Shown here in pieces: positions 63,687-64,000 of a stretch of DNA of 64,000 bases. The DNA is from Methylophilaceae bacterium (GTDB taxonomy: Bacteria; Pseudomonadota; Gammaproteobacteria; Burkholderiales; Methylophilaceae). A model generated the notes under the pieces. That model worked only from the letters and a program-made list of their open reading frames with translations, was not told the origin of the DNA and made no database searches. The stretch is taken from assembly GCA_905339275.1 (NCBI GenBank), contig CAJPFK010000001.1:1116001-1180000 (forward strand), read 5' to 3'. Numbering within the stretch: the stretch's first letter is position 1; each line of letters starts with the position of its first letter. The position numbers and the translations under genes are program-made.

Positions 63687-64000
63687 ATGGCGATTACGAT
63701 TAAAAACGGATTTGATATTGAAAAGATGCGCGTGGCAGGAAAGCTTGCTTCCGAGGTGCTGGACTTCATCACACCACACGTCAGGCCGGGCGTCACCACC
63801 GGGGAACTCGACCGGCTGTGCCACGATTACATGGTTAACGTACAGCAGACGGTACCGGCGCCCCTGAATTATGCGCCGCCAGGCCACGCGCCATATCCCA
63901 AGTCGATATGCACCTCGGTGAACCATCAGATATGCCATGGCGTTCCCGGGGAAAAGGTACTGAAAAACGGCGATGTCGTCAATCTGGACATCACCGTGAT
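63687..64000 (+). CDS. map: Methionine aminopeptidase type I, 3' truncated by window edge
   Basis: The frame opens at ATG 63687 (AAAGGG nearby) and stays open to the last base. It reads AITIKNGFDIEKMRVAGKLASEVLDFI in two pieces, then VRPGVTTGELDRLCHDYM and NHQICHGVPG, the substrate-His region of type I MetAP, and ends in VVNLDITV just at the first metal ligand Asp. It removes the initiator methionine. Divergent from rpsB, the usual arrangement. Confidence 0.95.
   Translation, partial: MAITIKNGFDIEKMRVAGKLASEVLDFITPHVRPGVTTGELDRLCHDYMVNVQQTVPAPLNYAPPGHAPYPKSICTSVNHQICHGVPGEKVLKNGDVVNLDITV

Noticed and set aside
1-64000. Defence islands, CRISPR arrays, insertion sequences, prophage, tRNA or rRNA genes
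   Set aside because: No direct-repeat arrays, transposase or integrase motifs, or tRNA T-loop patterns were seen on either strand; gene content and order are those of a stable chromosome.

Overview
The window is a chromosomal segment of a Gram-negative, facultatively denitrifying betaproteobacterium. The evidence is the set of protein types, the LPS and Bam genes, a NarX/NarL pair, FNR-type palindromes, a two-subunit pyruvate carboxylase, and a housekeeping gene order (rpsB-tsf-pyrH-frr-uppS-cdsA-dxr-rseP-bamA-skp-lpxD-fabZ-lpxA-lpxB-rnhB, and yceD-rpmF-plsX-fabHDG-acpP-fabF-pabC-mltG-tmk-holB-pilZ-tatD). A Nitrosomonadales/Gallionellales-like relative is my best guess; this is inference, because no rRNA is present. 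I see no tRNA, rRNA, CRISPR, insertion sequence or prophage.

Left third (1-27 kb): an anaerobic respiration island. It starts with the 3' part of ubiV, then ubiT (O2-independent ubiquinone synthesis) and a DGC zinc-binding-type protein. The nitrous oxide reductase cluster nosZ-R-D-F-Y-L follows, with an FNR-type promoter before nosZ and a strong terminator between nosZ and nosR. After it come ubiX and ubiD. On the opposite strand lies the nitrate respiration block, reading right to left: narX, narL, narK1-type, narK2-type, narG, narH, narJ, narI, a beta-carbonic anhydrase, an outer-membrane porin and mobB (molybdenum cofactor). Together these give quinone supply, nitrate uptake and sensing, nitrate reduction, cofactor supply and N2O reduction. 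No nitrite or nitric oxide reductase and no apbE/nosX is in the window.

Middle (27-42 kb): a small orphan protein resembling the C-terminal half of elongation factor G without a GTPase domain, a universal stress protein and a zinc alcohol dehydrogenase with a good FNR box between them, and a secreted small protein. Then come two long leftward runs of core genes: tatD/holB/tmk/mltG/pabC, and the fatty-acid and phospholipid operon.

Right (42-64 kb): rightward pycA-pycB, maf, a DUF4139 protein, an RsmI-like methyltransferase and a DUF3365 monohaem protein. These meet, tail to tail, the long leftward envelope and translation operon from rpsB to rnhB. The window ends in the 5' part of map, divergent from rpsB. 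Several intrinsic terminators or attenuators punctuate these operons (after nosZ, fabF, rpmF, pycB, tsf and rpsB).

Most of the window is well-understood biology. The best candidates for something less described are the GTPase-less EF-G-like orphan beside narX, the double palindrome in front of nosZ, the yceD/pycA divergent promoter with an almost absent leader, and the ubiquinone genes that bracket nos.
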